Assembly (NCBI RefSeq): GCF_000308715.1
Contig: NZ_BAGH01000351.1
Location: 1-64,000 of the forward strand
From: Nocardia tenerifensis NBRC 101015
Lineage (GTDB): Bacteria; Actinomycetota; Actinomycetes; Mycobacteriales; Mycobacteriaceae
Length of the DNA stretch: 64,000 bases
Direction: 5' to 3'
Shown here: positions 18,479 to 27,307 of the stretch, piece by piece
How positions within the stretch are numbered: position 1 is the first letter of the stretch
Layout: each line of letters starts with the position of its first letter
Position numbers and translations under genes: made by a program
Notes under the pieces: generated by a model
What the model saw: the letters and a program-made list of their open reading frames with translations, nothing else
What the model was told of the DNA's origin: nothing
The model's database searches: none

Positions 18479-19312
18479 ATGTCCGACGACGATCTACTCG
18501 ACTTCCAGCACGACGTCTTCACCCATGAAGGCAAGACCCGCAAGATCTTCCGGAAAGGCTCCGGACCCGCCGTGATCGTCATGGCGGAGTTCCCGGGCAT
18601 CTCGCCGGAGGTCTTCGACTTCGCGCGCCGCGTCGCGAATATCGGGTGCACGGCGGTGGTTCCGCACCTCTACGGGAACCCCGGCCGCGACCCGGACCCG
18701 GCCGCGCACGGCGCTCTCGCCGCCGCTACGAACATCCTCAGTCAGGCCGGGCCGATCTGCATCAGCCGGGAATTCGTGGTGTTCGCGACCGGCCGGACCT
18801 CGCCGGTCGTGCAGTGGCTGCGCGCGCTGGCCGAGCACGAGCACAACCGTTGCGGCGGACCGGGTGTCGGCGCGGTGGGCATGTGCTTCACCGGCGGGTT
18901 CGCCTTGGCGATGGCGGTCGACGACCGGTTGGTCGCGCCGGTGCTGTCGCAGCCGGGTCTGCCGCTCGGGCTCACGGCCAAGCAGCGGTGCACCATCGAC
19001 CTCTCACCCGACGACCTGAACCGCGTCAAACAGCGCTGCGCCGAAGGGCTTTCGGTGATGGGGCTGCGCTTCCGCGGCGACAAGCGGTCTCCCGCCGAGC
19101 GATTCACCTTTCTGCGTGAGCAGCTCGGGGACGCGTTCCTCGCGATCGAGCTCAACGACGAGGACGCGAACCCCGAGGGCGTGCTGAGCGCGCACTCGGT
19201 GCTGACCGAGCACCTCATCGACGAGCCGGGCCAGCCGACCCAGGCCGCACTGCATCGGGTGCTGAACTTCCTCGGCGAGCGGCTCGAAGTGACGTCACCG
19301 ACCACTCGGTGA
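18479..19312 (+). CDS. Dienelactone hydrolase-family protein
   Basis: A 277-residue alpha/beta hydrolase of the dienelactone hydrolase group. The nucleophile is cysteine in the GMCFTGG elbow (around residue 138), as in classical dienelactone hydrolases, and a late AHSV histidine is a possible triad member. The group opens lactones formed in aromatic ring degradation. ATG 18479 follows AGGAGGG. It precedes the thiolase/ligase operon by 36 bases and could be its first gene. Confidence 0.82.
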   Translation: MSDDDLLDFQHDVFTHEGKTRKIFRKGSGPAVIVMAEFPGISPEVFDFARRVANIGCTAVVPHLYGNPGRDPDPAAHGALAAATNILSQAGPICISREFVVFATGRTSPVVQWLRALAEHEHNRCGGPGVGAVGMCFTGGFALAMAVDDRLVAPVLSQPGLPLGLTAKQRCTIDLSPDDLNRVKQRCAEGLSVMGLRFRGDKRSPAERFTFLREQLGDAFLAIELNDEDANPEGVLSAHSVLTEHLIDEPGQPTQAALHRVLNFLGERLEVTSPTTR

Positions 19313-19348
19313 ACTTCGCAGTGCCGCAAGCGAATCGAAAGGACGACA

Positions 19349-20575
19349 ATGACAACCGCCGTCTGGATAGCCGGGATCGGCATGACGCCGTTCGGCAGGC
19401 ATTCCGGCAAGAGCGTCGGTGAGCTGACCCGCTGGGCCGTCACCGACGCGTTGCGCGACTGCGGCGCCGACCTCGGCGCGCTGGACGCCGCGTTCTTCGG
19501 CACCGCCACGCAGGGCGCCCTCGAGGGCCAGCACATGATCTCGGGGCAGATCGCGCTGCGCGCCATGGGGATTCAGCGGATACCGGTGGTGAACGTCGAG
19601 AACGCCTGTGCCACGGGCGCTTCGGCGTTCGCGCTCGCGGTGAACCAGGTCCGGGCCAGCGCCGCCGACGTCGCACTCGCGGTCGGGGTGGAGCGGATGA
19701 ACGTCGGGGATCCCGAGCGGACCATGTCGGTGTTCGACAGTGCCTATGACGTGTCCGATCCCGAGGCGCTCACGCGGTCGCTGCTCAACCTGGGTGGCGA
19801 GGTCGACGAGCCCGGTCTCGGGCGTCGCTCCATCTTCATGGACATCTACGCCGCGGTCGCGCGGAATCACATGCGGCTCTATGGGACTACCCAGGAGCAG
19901 ATCGCGGCCGTCGCGGCCAAGAACCACGACCACGCGTCCACCAATCCCCGTGCGCACTACCGGAAGTCGATGACGGTGGCGGAAGTGCTGGCGGCGCGGC
20001 GTTTGTCGTATCCGCTCACCGTGCCGATGTGCGCGCCGATCACCGACGGGGCCGCCGCGGTCGTGGTGTGTAGCGAGGCGGGGCTGCGCCGGATCGGCGC
20101 GGCGAAGCAGGTGCAGGTCCTGGCCACCGTTATCGGCACGGGAAGCGACCGCGACACAAGCACTTTCGACGAACATCTGACCCGTGCGGTATCCGGGCGG
20201 GCCTACGAACAGGCGGGGATCGGTCCGGACGACGTCGATGTGGCCGAGGTCCACGACGCCACCGCCTTCGCCGAGATCATGCAGACCGAGATGCTGGGGC
20301 TCGTCCCGCTCGGCGAGGGCGGACCGGCGGCCTTGCGCGGCGAAACCACCTGCGGCGGGCGGATTCCGGTGAACCCCTCCGGCGGGCTCGAGTCCAAGGG
20401 GCATCCGATCGGAGCCAGCGGACTCGGCCAGATCTTCGAACTCACCGAGCAATTGCGCGGCACCGCGGGCCCGCGACAGATAGCGCACGCGCGAATCGCG
20501 CTGGCGGAGAATGGCGGCGGCTTCCACCGTGGCGAGGAAGCCGTCGCGGCCGTGACCGTACTGGGAAAGGTGTAA
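19349..20575 (+). CDS. Thiolase-family protein (lipid-transfer/SCP-x-like)
   Basis: A 408-residue thiolase-fold enzyme. The acyl-accepting Cys87 is in ENACATGASAF and the C-terminal GHPIGASG motif is present. The sequence belongs to the group often annotated as lipid-transfer protein or SCP-x thiolase, which cleaves 3-oxoacyl-CoA in steroid or branched-chain breakdown. AAAGGACG precedes ATG 19349. It starts a tightly packed operon with an acyl-CoA ligase, an SDR and an ECF importer, which implies a beta-oxidation-like pathway for an imported acid. Confidence 0.87.
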   Translation: MTTAVWIAGIGMTPFGRHSGKSVGELTRWAVTDALRDCGADLGALDAAFFGTATQGALEGQHMISGQIALRAMGIQRIPVVNVENACATGASAFALAVNQVRASAADVALAVGVERMNVGDPERTMSVFDSAYDVSDPEALTRSLLNLGGEVDEPGLGRRSIFMDIYAAVARNHMRLYGTTQEQIAAVAAKNHDHASTNPRAHYRKSMTVAEVLAARRLSYPLTVPMCAPITDGAAAVVVCSEAGLRRIGAAKQVQVLATVIGTGSDRDTSTFDEHLTRAVSGRAYEQAGIGPDDVDVAEVHDATAFAEIMQTEMLGLVPLGEGGPAALRGETTCGGRIPVNPSGGLESKGHPIGASGLGQIFELTEQLRGTAGPRQIAHARIALAENGGGFHRGEEAVAAVTVLGKV

Positions 20576-20578
20576 GAG

Positions 20579-22132
20579 ATGGCCGTCATCGACTTCTTCG
20601 ATCGCGGTCGCGCGATCAACCCCACCGGGGTGGCCTACCGGACCGACGACGAGACCTGGACCTTCGACGAGGCCGGGGCGATGTCCTGCCGGATCGCGCA
20701 CGCGCTGCTCAGCGCGGGAGTCCGGCGGGAGTCGAAGATCGCCGTCCTCTCCCCGAACGCCCCGCTGGCCTGGATCTGCGTGCTCGGGGCTTGGCGCGCC
20801 GGAGCGGCCTGGGTCCCGCTGAATCCGGCGAACCCGGTGCACGAGAACGTCCGGCTGCTAGCGCGTTTCGAGGTGGAGGTGCTGTTCTACCACCCCGACC
20901 TCGCCGCTCAGGTCGCCGAGATGAAGTCCGCGGCGACGGGGGTTCGCCACTACGTGGCGTTGGCGGCGGGCGCCGACGACATCGCCCTGCGGCGCTGGAC
21001 CGTCGACCGGCCGGACACGCCGCCGCCCGTGCGGTTCGCCATGGACGACGTGGTCGCCGTCGCGCCGACCGGCGGCACGACCGGCGAGCCCAAGGGGGTG
21101 ACGCACACCCATCGCAACCTCTCGGTGATGGTCGCCCACCAGCTGTTGGCGTTCGAATACCCTTCCAGCGCAACGGCCGTCAACCTCGCGGCCGCGCCCA
21201 TGACGCATACGGCCGGACTGTTCAGCTTGCAGGCCACCGTCCGCGGCGGCGAGGTCGTCATCGTGCCGGGCGCGACTCCCGACCTGGTTCTCGGCGCCAT
21301 CGAACGACACCGCGTCACGGAGCTGTTCCTCCCGCCGACAGTGGTCTATCGCTTGCTCGAGGTGCTGGAGCACCGCGCCGTGGACACCTCGTCGCTGCGC
21401 TACCTGGCCTACGGTGCGGCGCCGATGTCGGTCGAGAAACTCCGCGCCGGCCTCGAGCGGCTCGGGCCGGTGTTCGTGGGCGGTTACGGCCAGATGGAGG
21501 CGCCCGCCGCCATCTCGTTCCTGCGCGCCGACGAGCATGTGATCGACGGTGCGCCCGCGCCCGACGATCGGCTGAGCTCCTGTGGACGCCCCAGCCCGTT
21601 GATCACGGTCTCGATCCGCGATGAGGGCGGCGTCGAGGTCGCGACGGGTGTCACGGGCGAGATCTGTGTGCGCGGCGACCTGCTGATGAAGGGCTACTAC
21701 CGGGATCCCGAGCTCACGGCGCGGACCATCGTCGACGGGTGGCTGCACACCGGCGACCTCGGCCACCTCGACGCGCAGGGCTATCTGCACATCACCGACC
21801 GGAAGAAGGACATGATCATCTCGGGCGGCTTCAACGTCTACCCCAGCGAGGTCGAGCAGGTGCTCTGGAGTCATCCCGCCGTGCAGGACTGTGCTGTGGT
21901 CGGCGCTCCTCACCCGGATTGGGGTGAGGCGGTGACAGCCGTTGTCGAACTCAACGCGGGGCAGCATGTCGAGGAGGCTGAGCTGATCGCGCGGTGCCGC
22001 GAGCGACTCGGCCCGGTGCGCACGCCGAAAAAGGTCGTGTTCGTGGATCGGCTGCCGCGCAGCAACAACGGCAAGGTTCTGAAACAGCAAGTAAGGCAGG
22101 AGTTCTGGGCGGGTCAGGACGCGAAGATATGA
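20579..22132 (+). CDS. Acyl-CoA ligase (AMP-binding family)
   Basis: A 517-residue adenylate-forming ligase. The phosphate-binding loop is in the PTGGTTGEPKG stretch (about 163-173), the hinge and GDLGHLD motif are present, and the C-terminal catalytic lysine sits in NNGKVLKQ. It activates a carboxylic acid with ATP and loads it on CoA. Overall it resembles medium/aromatic acid ligases; the substrate cannot be read from sequence. It begins three bases after the thiolase and its stop overlaps the following SDR start as ATGA. Confidence 0.9.
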   Translation: MAVIDFFDRGRAINPTGVAYRTDDETWTFDEAGAMSCRIAHALLSAGVRRESKIAVLSPNAPLAWICVLGAWRAGAAWVPLNPANPVHENVRLLARFEVEVLFYHPDLAAQVAEMKSAATGVRHYVALAAGADDIALRRWTVDRPDTPPPVRFAMDDVVAVAPTGGTTGEPKGVTHTHRNLSVMVAHQLLAFEYPSSATAVNLAAAPMTHTAGLFSLQATVRGGEVVIVPGATPDLVLGAIERHRVTELFLPPTVVYRLLEVLEHRAVDTSSLRYLAYGAAPMSVEKLRAGLERLGPVFVGGYGQMEAPAAISFLRADEHVIDGAPAPDDRLSSCGRPSPLITVSIRDEGGVEVATGVTGEICVRGDLLMKGYYRDPELTARTIVDGWLHTGDLGHLDAQGYLHITDRKKDMIISGGFNVYPSEVEQVLWSHPAVQDCAVVGAPHPDWGEAVTAVVELNAGQHVEEAELIARCRERLGPVRTPKKVVFVDRLPRSNNGKVLKQQVRQEFWAGQDAKI

Positions 22133-22944
22133 GAGAAACCATGCGGGAACTGGCGGACAAGGTCGCGCTGGTCGTCGGCGCGGGCTGCGTCGGGGACGGG
22201 ATGGGCAACGGCCGCGCCACGGCACTGACCTTCGCCCGCGCGGGCGCCGTCGTGGTCTGCGCCGACATCAATATCGCGTCGGCGCGCGAGACCGTCCGGT
22301 TGATCAGGGACGAGGGCGGCCTCGCCGACGCGGTGGCGCTCGACGTCACCCTCGAATCCGAGGTCCGTTCCGTGGTCGACGCCGTCATCGACACATACGG
22401 GCGGATCGACGTGCTCGACAACAATGTCGGCATCGCGAGCGTGGGCGGGGTCACCGAGCTCGACGAGGCCGAATGGGATCGGGTTTTCGCGGTCAACCTC
22501 AAGGGGACGTTCTTCACGATGAAGCATGTCATCCCCCGGATGGTGGAACAGGGTGGCGGCGCCATCGTCAACATCTCCTCGGTCGCCGGAATCCGTTGGA
22601 GCGGAGTGCCTTACGCGAGCTACTCTGCCAGCAAGGCGGGGCTGAATCATTTGACCCGGACGACGGCGCGGGAGTGGGCCCGGCATCAGGTGCGAGTGAA
22701 CGCGGTGCTGCCCGGCCTGATGAAAACGCCCATGGTGACCACGAACGGTCTCGGCGACGCCTACGACAGCTCCAGCGTCGAGGCCATGTGGGCGAAACGG
22801 GACGCCCAGGTGCCGATGGGCCGCATGGGCACGGCGTGGGACGTGGCGCAGGCTGCGCTGTTCCTCGCCGGCGATCGGTCGAAGTACATCACCGGGATAG
22901 AGCTGGTCGTCGACGGCGGCGTCGCGCTCGGCCCCGCGCAGTGA
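22129..22944 (+). CDS. Short-chain dehydrogenase/reductase of the CoA-pathway operon
   Basis: A 271-residue SDR with a modified cofactor motif, VGAGCVGDGMGNG (inserted residues relative to TGxxxGxG), a NNVG segment, the Ser of NISSVAG and the YSASK catalytic pair. This insertion type is seen in several actinobacterial catabolic SDRs. It likely oxidises a hydroxyacyl intermediate before thiolase cleavage. The first ATG at 22129 overlaps the ligase stop; an ATG at 22141 after GAGAGAA is an alternative start. Confidence 0.87.
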   Translation: MRETMRELADKVALVVGAGCVGDGMGNGRATALTFARAGAVVVCADINIASARETVRLIRDEGGLADAVALDVTLESEVRSVVDAVIDTYGRIDVLDNNVGIASVGGVTELDEAEWDRVFAVNLKGTFFTMKHVIPRMVEQGGGAIVNISSVAGIRWSGVPYASYSASKAGLNHLTRTTAREWARHQVRVNAVLPGLMKTPMVTTNGLGDAYDSSSVEAMWAKRDAQVPMGRMGTAWDVAQAALFLAGDRSKYITGIELVVDGGVALGPAQ

Positions 22945-23570
22945 GGACAGTGAACGTGACCGTCGAATCCATCGAGCGCCGTATCGACTTCCGACTCCAC
23001 CCGAAGGATCTCGTCAATATCGGGATCTTCGGTGCGCTCTACATCGTGACGATCGGCATATTCAATCTGCTCGAATTCATCAATCCGCTGGTGACGCTGG
23101 TAGGGAGCGCGGCGAGCATCGTGGCGGCGGGCGTGCCGTTCATGCTGTTCCTCACCCGGGTGCGGCGGGCAGGCATGGTCACCGTATTCGCCGTCATCGT
23201 CGGCGGTTTCATGGCGCTCATCGGCAGCCCGGCGATCTGTCTCGTCATCGCGGTGGCGGCGGCGTTGGTCGCCGAGGTGCTGCTGTGGGTGGGGCGATAT
23301 CGTTCGCGGCGGTTGAGCGTGCTCGCCTATGCCGTGTTCAGTGTGTGGTTCGCCGGGTTGTTCCTGCCGATGTTCTATGCGCGCGAAGAGTTTCTGTCGA
23401 GTCCCTACATGGACGGCATGGGCGCGGACTACATCGAGCAGTTGGACAGCCTCTTGTCTCCGGCCGTGCTGCTCGCCTTCGATCTGTCGTTGGCCGTGTT
23501 CGGCCTGATCGGCGGCGCGTTGGGAGTTCGGCTGCTGGACAAGCACTTTCGCAAAGCCGGGCTGGCGTGA
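22941..23570 (+). CDS. ECF transporter substrate-binding (S) component, MptD/Trep_Strep-like
   Basis: A protein of about 205-209 residues with five to six hydrophobic helices and no ATPase motif. It resembles the MptD-like S-component family; S components bind the transported small molecule in the membrane and dock on the T/A module. The GTG at 22941 overlaps the SDR stop (GTGA); a GTG at 22956, with AGGA eight bases before, is an equally good start. It sits between catabolic enzymes and the T and A components, so its ligand is probably the substrate of the upstream acyl-CoA pathway rather than a vitamin; that is an inference. Confidence 0.75.
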   Translation: MRTVNVTVESIERRIDFRLHPKDLVNIGIFGALYIVTIGIFNLLEFINPLVTLVGSAASIVAAGVPFMLFLTRVRRAGMVTVFAVIVGGFMALIGSPAICLVIAVAAALVAEVLLWVGRYRSRRLSVLAYAVFSVWFAGLFLPMFYAREEFLSSPYMDGMGADYIEQLDSLLSPAVLLAFDLSLAVFGLIGGALGVRLLDKHFRKAGLA

Positions 23571-24334
23571 CCGACACTGTCTCGCGACCGGGCCCAGCCG
23601 CATCGGAGGCCATCCGCGCCGAACCGCACGGATCCGTCGCGCGATGGACGCTGGATCCGCGAACCACGCTGGCGCTGCTGCTGGGCGCGAACGTCGTCAT
23701 CATGGCGCCCGGCGGGATGCGGTTCGTTCCGGCGACGCTGATCGTCGGCGTGCTGCTGGCGCTTTCGGAGCGCGCCTGGCGTCGGGCGGTCGAATTGCCG
23801 GTAGCCGCAACGACATTGGCTGCGGCGGCCTATCTCCTGCCGTCGGCGGCGGCGTGGCCGGTATTCGGCCTCATCGCCGTCATGGCAGGGTACGCGCTAC
23901 GCCTCGTGGCGGTGGGCGGCATTGCGGCGTACCTGATTCAGACCGTCCCGCCGACGCGCTTCACCGCCGCGTTGCGGGCGGCGCTGCTGCCGTCGGCGCT
24001 CACCGTGCCCGCCGCGGTGATGCTGCGGTTCGTGCCGACCGTCGTCGCCGAGGCGCGGGCGGTGCGGGATGCCATGCGGCTGCGCGGTCTCGGCGGCTGG
24101 GCGACGATGCTGCGGCACCCGGTGCGCAGTGTCGAGTACTTCACGGTTCCGCTCATGGCTTCGAGTCTGCGTGCGGCCGAGGACCTTTCGGCCGCCGCAT
24201 TGCTGCGGGGGCTGGGCTCGCAGGCGCGACCCACGTCGATGCGGCCGCCGCGCTTCGGTTTTCGCGACGTGGTGGCGGGTCTCGTGGTTGCGGCGCTCGG
24301 CATCGTGACACTGCGGTGGAGGCCCGCGAGATGA
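23567..24334 (+). CDS. ECF transporter T component (EcfT-like)
   Basis: A 255-residue membrane protein with four to five helices. The cytoplasmic coupling region carries the Ala-Arg-Gly-type motifs expected in EcfT (a DAMRLRGLGG stretch and AALLRGLGS), which contact the ATPases. It forms the scaffold of the importer. Start GTG overlaps the previous stop as GTGA, and its own stop overlaps the ATPase start as ATGA. Confidence 0.83.
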   Translation: MTDTVSRPGPAASEAIRAEPHGSVARWTLDPRTTLALLLGANVVIMAPGGMRFVPATLIVGVLLALSERAWRRAVELPVAATTLAAAAYLLPSAAAWPVFGLIAVMAGYALRLVAVGGIAAYLIQTVPPTRFTAALRAALLPSALTVPAAVMLRFVPTVVAEARAVRDAMRLRGLGGWATMLRHPVRSVEYFTVPLMASSLRAAEDLSAAALLRGLGSQARPTSMRPPRFGFRDVVAGLVVAALGIVTLRWRPAR

Positions 24335-25749
24335 TTCGGCTCGAGGACGTTCGCTGGGTGTACGAGGGTGGTGACACCGCCGTCCTCGACGGGTTGAACC
24401 TGCGTATCGAGCGTGGGGAGACCGTGGTGCTGTGCGGGCGAAGCGGGTCGGGCAAGAGTTCGGTCCTGCGGCTGATGAACGGGCTCATCCCGCACTTTCA
24501 CGCCGGGGCCCTGCACGGGCGGGTGCGCGTCGGCGGGGCGCCGATCACCGATCTCGCGCAGGTCGGCCGGGTGACCGGCAGTGTGCTGCAACATCCGCGC
24601 CGCCAGTTCTTCACCGATGCGGTCGACACCGAATTGGCGTTCGCGCTGGAGAATTTCGGGGTGCCACCGCAGATTATCCGTGCGCGCGTCGATGCGGTGA
24701 TCGCCGAGTTCGGGCTCGGCGAGCTCACCGGACGGCTGCGGGAGTTGTCGGGCGGGCAGCAGCAGCGGGTGGCGTGTGCCGGGGCCGTCGCTCATGAACC
24801 GCCGCTGGTGCTGTTGGACGAGCCCACCTCCAATCTGTCGGCCTCCGCCGTCGCCGAACTCGGTGCGGTACTCCGTCACCTCAGGGAGCAGGGTGCGACC
24901 CTTGTCATCGCCGAACATCGCCTGCATTACTTGCGCGACCTCGCCGATCGAATCGTGATGGTCGGCGATGGGCGGGTCGAACAGGACTGGGACAGAAGAG
25001 ATTTCGCAGCTTTGACGGAGGATACGTTGCGTGGGCTGGGGTTGCGCAGCCTCGACGAACCCGAATGTGGCAAGATCGCTGCGGCTTTCGCGCATGGGCT
25101 CAGCGTCGTACCGTCGGGGAGCGAGGAGGATGCCGTCGCGACGACGGGTGTCGAACTGCGAGATATCCGTTGCGGTTTTCGGGGCCGCCCGATTCTGGAT
25201 ATCGCGGAGGCGCAACTGCCCGCCGGTGTCATTACCGCTGTTACCGGACCCAATGGTGTCGGCAAGAGCACCCTGGCCCGAATCCTCGCCGGGCTGCAAC
25301 GGCACGCGGGAGAGGTGTTCCTCGATGGTCGACCGCTGTCGCGTTCGCGGCGCCAGCGTGAGTCCGCGATCGTGATGCAGGATGTGCAGCGGCAGTTGTT
25401 CACCGACAGCGTCACTGCCGAACTGCGCCTCGGAACGATGGCTGATCGTGCCGAAATCGCCGATGTACTAACGGGTTTCGACTTGGATGGCCTCGGCGAA
25501 CGCCACCCGCTGTCGTTGTCCGGCGGCCAGCAGCAACGCCTCGCCGTCGCCGTGGCCGGGCTGAGCGGCCGTCGTATCGTCATCTTCGATGAGCCGAGTT
25601 CGGGAGTCGACCGCCGCCACCTGCGGAGGGTGACGCGGGCCATGCGCGATGTCGCCGCGGGTGGGGCGGTCGTGGTTCTCATCAGTCATGACACCGAGTT
25701 GCTCACTCGCGCGGCGGATCAGGAACTGCGGCTGCGGCCGATCGGCTGA
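24331..25749 (+). CDS. ECF transporter ATPase, A1 and A2 fused
   Basis: A 472-residue protein with two ABC ATPase domains. First half: Walker A GRSGSGKSS (36-44), signature LSGGQQQ (139-145), LLDEPTS. Second half: Walker A GPNGVGKST (306-314), signature LSGGQQQ (396-402), FDEPSSG. Fused A1-A2 is common in actinobacterial ECF systems. It powers uptake by the S and T components encoded just upstream. The operon ends here, with the glycoside hydrolase gene convergent at four bases. Confidence 0.9.
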   Translation: MIRLEDVRWVYEGGDTAVLDGLNLRIERGETVVLCGRSGSGKSSVLRLMNGLIPHFHAGALHGRVRVGGAPITDLAQVGRVTGSVLQHPRRQFFTDAVDTELAFALENFGVPPQIIRARVDAVIAEFGLGELTGRLRELSGGQQQRVACAGAVAHEPPLVLLDEPTSNLSASAVAELGAVLRHLREQGATLVIAEHRLHYLRDLADRIVMVGDGRVEQDWDRRDFAALTEDTLRGLGLRSLDEPECGKIAAAFAHGLSVVPSGSEEDAVATTGVELRDIRCGFRGRPILDIAEAQLPAGVITAVTGPNGVGKSTLARILAGLQRHAGEVFLDGRPLSRSRRQRESAIVMQDVQRQLFTDSVTAELRLGTMADRAEIADVLTGFDLDGLGERHPLSLSGGQQQRLAVAVAGLSGRRIVIFDEPSSGVDRRHLRRVTRAMRDVAAGGAVVVLISHDTELLTRAADQELRLRPIG

Positions 25750-25753
25750 GGGT

Positions 25754-27205
25754 CTACGCGACGTCGATGAAAATCGGTGTGGGCGTGACCTCTACTCGCA
25801 GCACGCCGTTGCGTGCCTCGCTCGGGATCTCGGAGTCGAAGACGTCCACGGCGATCGCCTGAGGGTGCGGCCAGTTCCAGGTGAACTCGGTGGGCGGCTT
25901 GTCTTCTTCGCTGTCGCGACGTTCCCAGACGACCAGCAACGGTGCGCGGTCGCCGCGCTGGACCTCGAACAAGTACAGGTCAGGAAGGTCCGGAACGGTG
26001 AGTCTCCGAACCCGGTCGGCGCCAGCGAGTTTGCGTGCCAGCAGCTCGAAAGTGTCGGCGGCCGGGTACCGATCGCCGAGAGCGTCGCCGTCACAGTCCA
26101 TCAGTGCGAGTTTGCCGAACAGCAGCGCTCCCGCGAAGCGGCCGTCGCGGCGAAGCGGGCGCTCGGGGGCGAGCGGATAGTGGAAGGTGCGCCGCACGCC
26201 CGTCGAGAGCGCGAGCATGGTGCGCATCACCAGATCCCGGCACGCCAGCCGATGACGCCGGTCCGCCAACTCCTCGGGGCAGTCGACCATGAACATCTGT
26301 AGCGTGGGCGCCAATTCGTCCATGCGCTCGTAAAGCTCCACCACGGCAGCGTCTTCCGCGGCCACCAGTTCCTCTGCGGTGTCGGGCATGGGCACCTCAC
26401 CTTGAAACTGTTGTTGATTCGCCACGAGTACGTCTTTCAAATGCGGCAGGTTCTCGCGGAACTCGATGGGCAGCGGGCCGCCGTGCTCGCCCGCGACAAC
26501 AGGCTTCTGATACCCGTAAATCGCCATCTGCGATCGGCTCGCGTCGATGAGCGCCGGCACCAGGTACGGGTCGCCGTAAGGGTGGACGTCGAATACATCG
26601 AAGTACTCCCCCGTCGCACGCAGCACCTCGCCGAAGAACGACGCCCACGTCTTCGCCCCCGCCGCGCCGTCACCGAGCATCGCGCCCGGCACCGCGCCGC
26701 CCAGCACCACCAAGGCGTCCGGGTCGGCCTCCTTCACCGCACCGTAGAACTCGCGCAGGTGGGTCACGTACTCCTCCGCCGTGCCCGCCCAGAACAGTCG
26801 CAGGCACGGCTCGATCTCGCACTGCCAGAAGCGAATTCGGCCCGGCCTGCGCCCCACCAGCTCGCTCACGAAGCGGCGGTATCGATCCAGGTCGACCGCG
26901 GGCGAGGCCGGCAGCCACCCCGTGGCGTGCCGCGTCGCCCAGCGCGAACCCGCGCACACCGTGACCCACGCCTCGACGCCGTCCTCGAGTTGGTCCAGCA
27001 GGCTGTCGACGGCCTCCCACACCCATCGGCCGGGCTCCGGCTCCACCTGCGACCAGAAGATGTTCACCCGCACGATGCCCGCGCCCATCGAGCGCGCCTG
27101 CGGCACGAAAGTCTCTGGCGGACCGAATAATCCGAAAGAAGTGGCGCGAACTACGCCCAAACGGATGTCGGGTAGCAAGTCCTCGAACGGCGCGGTAGCG
27201 GTCAT
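25754..27205 (-). CDS. Clan A (TIM-barrel) glycoside hydrolase-like protein
   Basis: A 483-residue cytoplasmic protein lacking a signal peptide. Its first 330 residues read as a (beta/alpha)8 glycosidase: an RVNIFWSQVEPEPG strand, a QCEIEP motif where the acid/base Glu of clan A occurs, and VAGEHGGP with a second Glu suitable as nucleophile. The last 100 residues form a beta-rich domain. No specific GH family is claimed. It is divergent from a TetR gene, with two palindromes between the starts, so expression is likely inducible by a sugar or glycoside. Confidence 0.65.
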   Translation of the reverse strand: MTATAPFEDLLPDIRLGVVRATSFGLFGPPETFVPQARSMGAGIVRVNIFWSQVEPEPGRWVWEAVDSLLDQLEDGVEAWVTVCAGSRWATRHATGWLPASPAVDLDRYRRFVSELVGRRPGRIRFWQCEIEPCLRLFWAGTAEEYVTHLREFYGAVKEADPDALVVLGGAVPGAMLGDGAAGAKTWASFFGEVLRATGEYFDVFDVHPYGDPYLVPALIDASRSQMAIYGYQKPVVAGEHGGPLPIEFRENLPHLKDVLVANQQQFQGEVPMPDTAEELVAAEDAAVVELYERMDELAPTLQMFMVDCPEELADRRHRLACRDLVMRTMLALSTGVRRTFHYPLAPERPLRRDGRFAGALLFGKLALMDCDGDALGDRYPAADTFELLARKLAGADRVRRLTVPDLPDLYLFEVQRGDRAPLLVVWERRDSEEDKPPTEFTWNWPHPQAIAVDVFDSEIPSEARNGVLRVEVTPTPIFIDVA

Positions 27206-27227
27206 ATCAAACTCCTCTGCTCACACT

Positions 27228-27250
27228 TAGGGGACGGATCGTCCTCTAAG
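27228..27250. promoter_or_regulatory. TetR operator candidate, site 1
   Basis: TTAGGGGACG-GAT-CGTCCTCTAA, a palindrome with nine of ten arm positions complementary, immediately upstream of the glycosidase gene and 57 bases before the TetR start. Confidence 0.65.
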
Positions 27251-27273
27251 CTGTCTGCGAGGATAGCAGCAGT

Positions 27274-27294
27274 AGGGGACTCACCGTCCCTTAA
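27274..27294. promoter_or_regulatory. TetR operator candidate, site 2
   Basis: TAGGGGAC and GTCCCTTA around five bases, a slightly weaker copy of the element at 27228, located just before the TetR gene start. Confidence 0.55.
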
Positions 27295-27307
27295 CTTAGG
27301 AGCGAGA

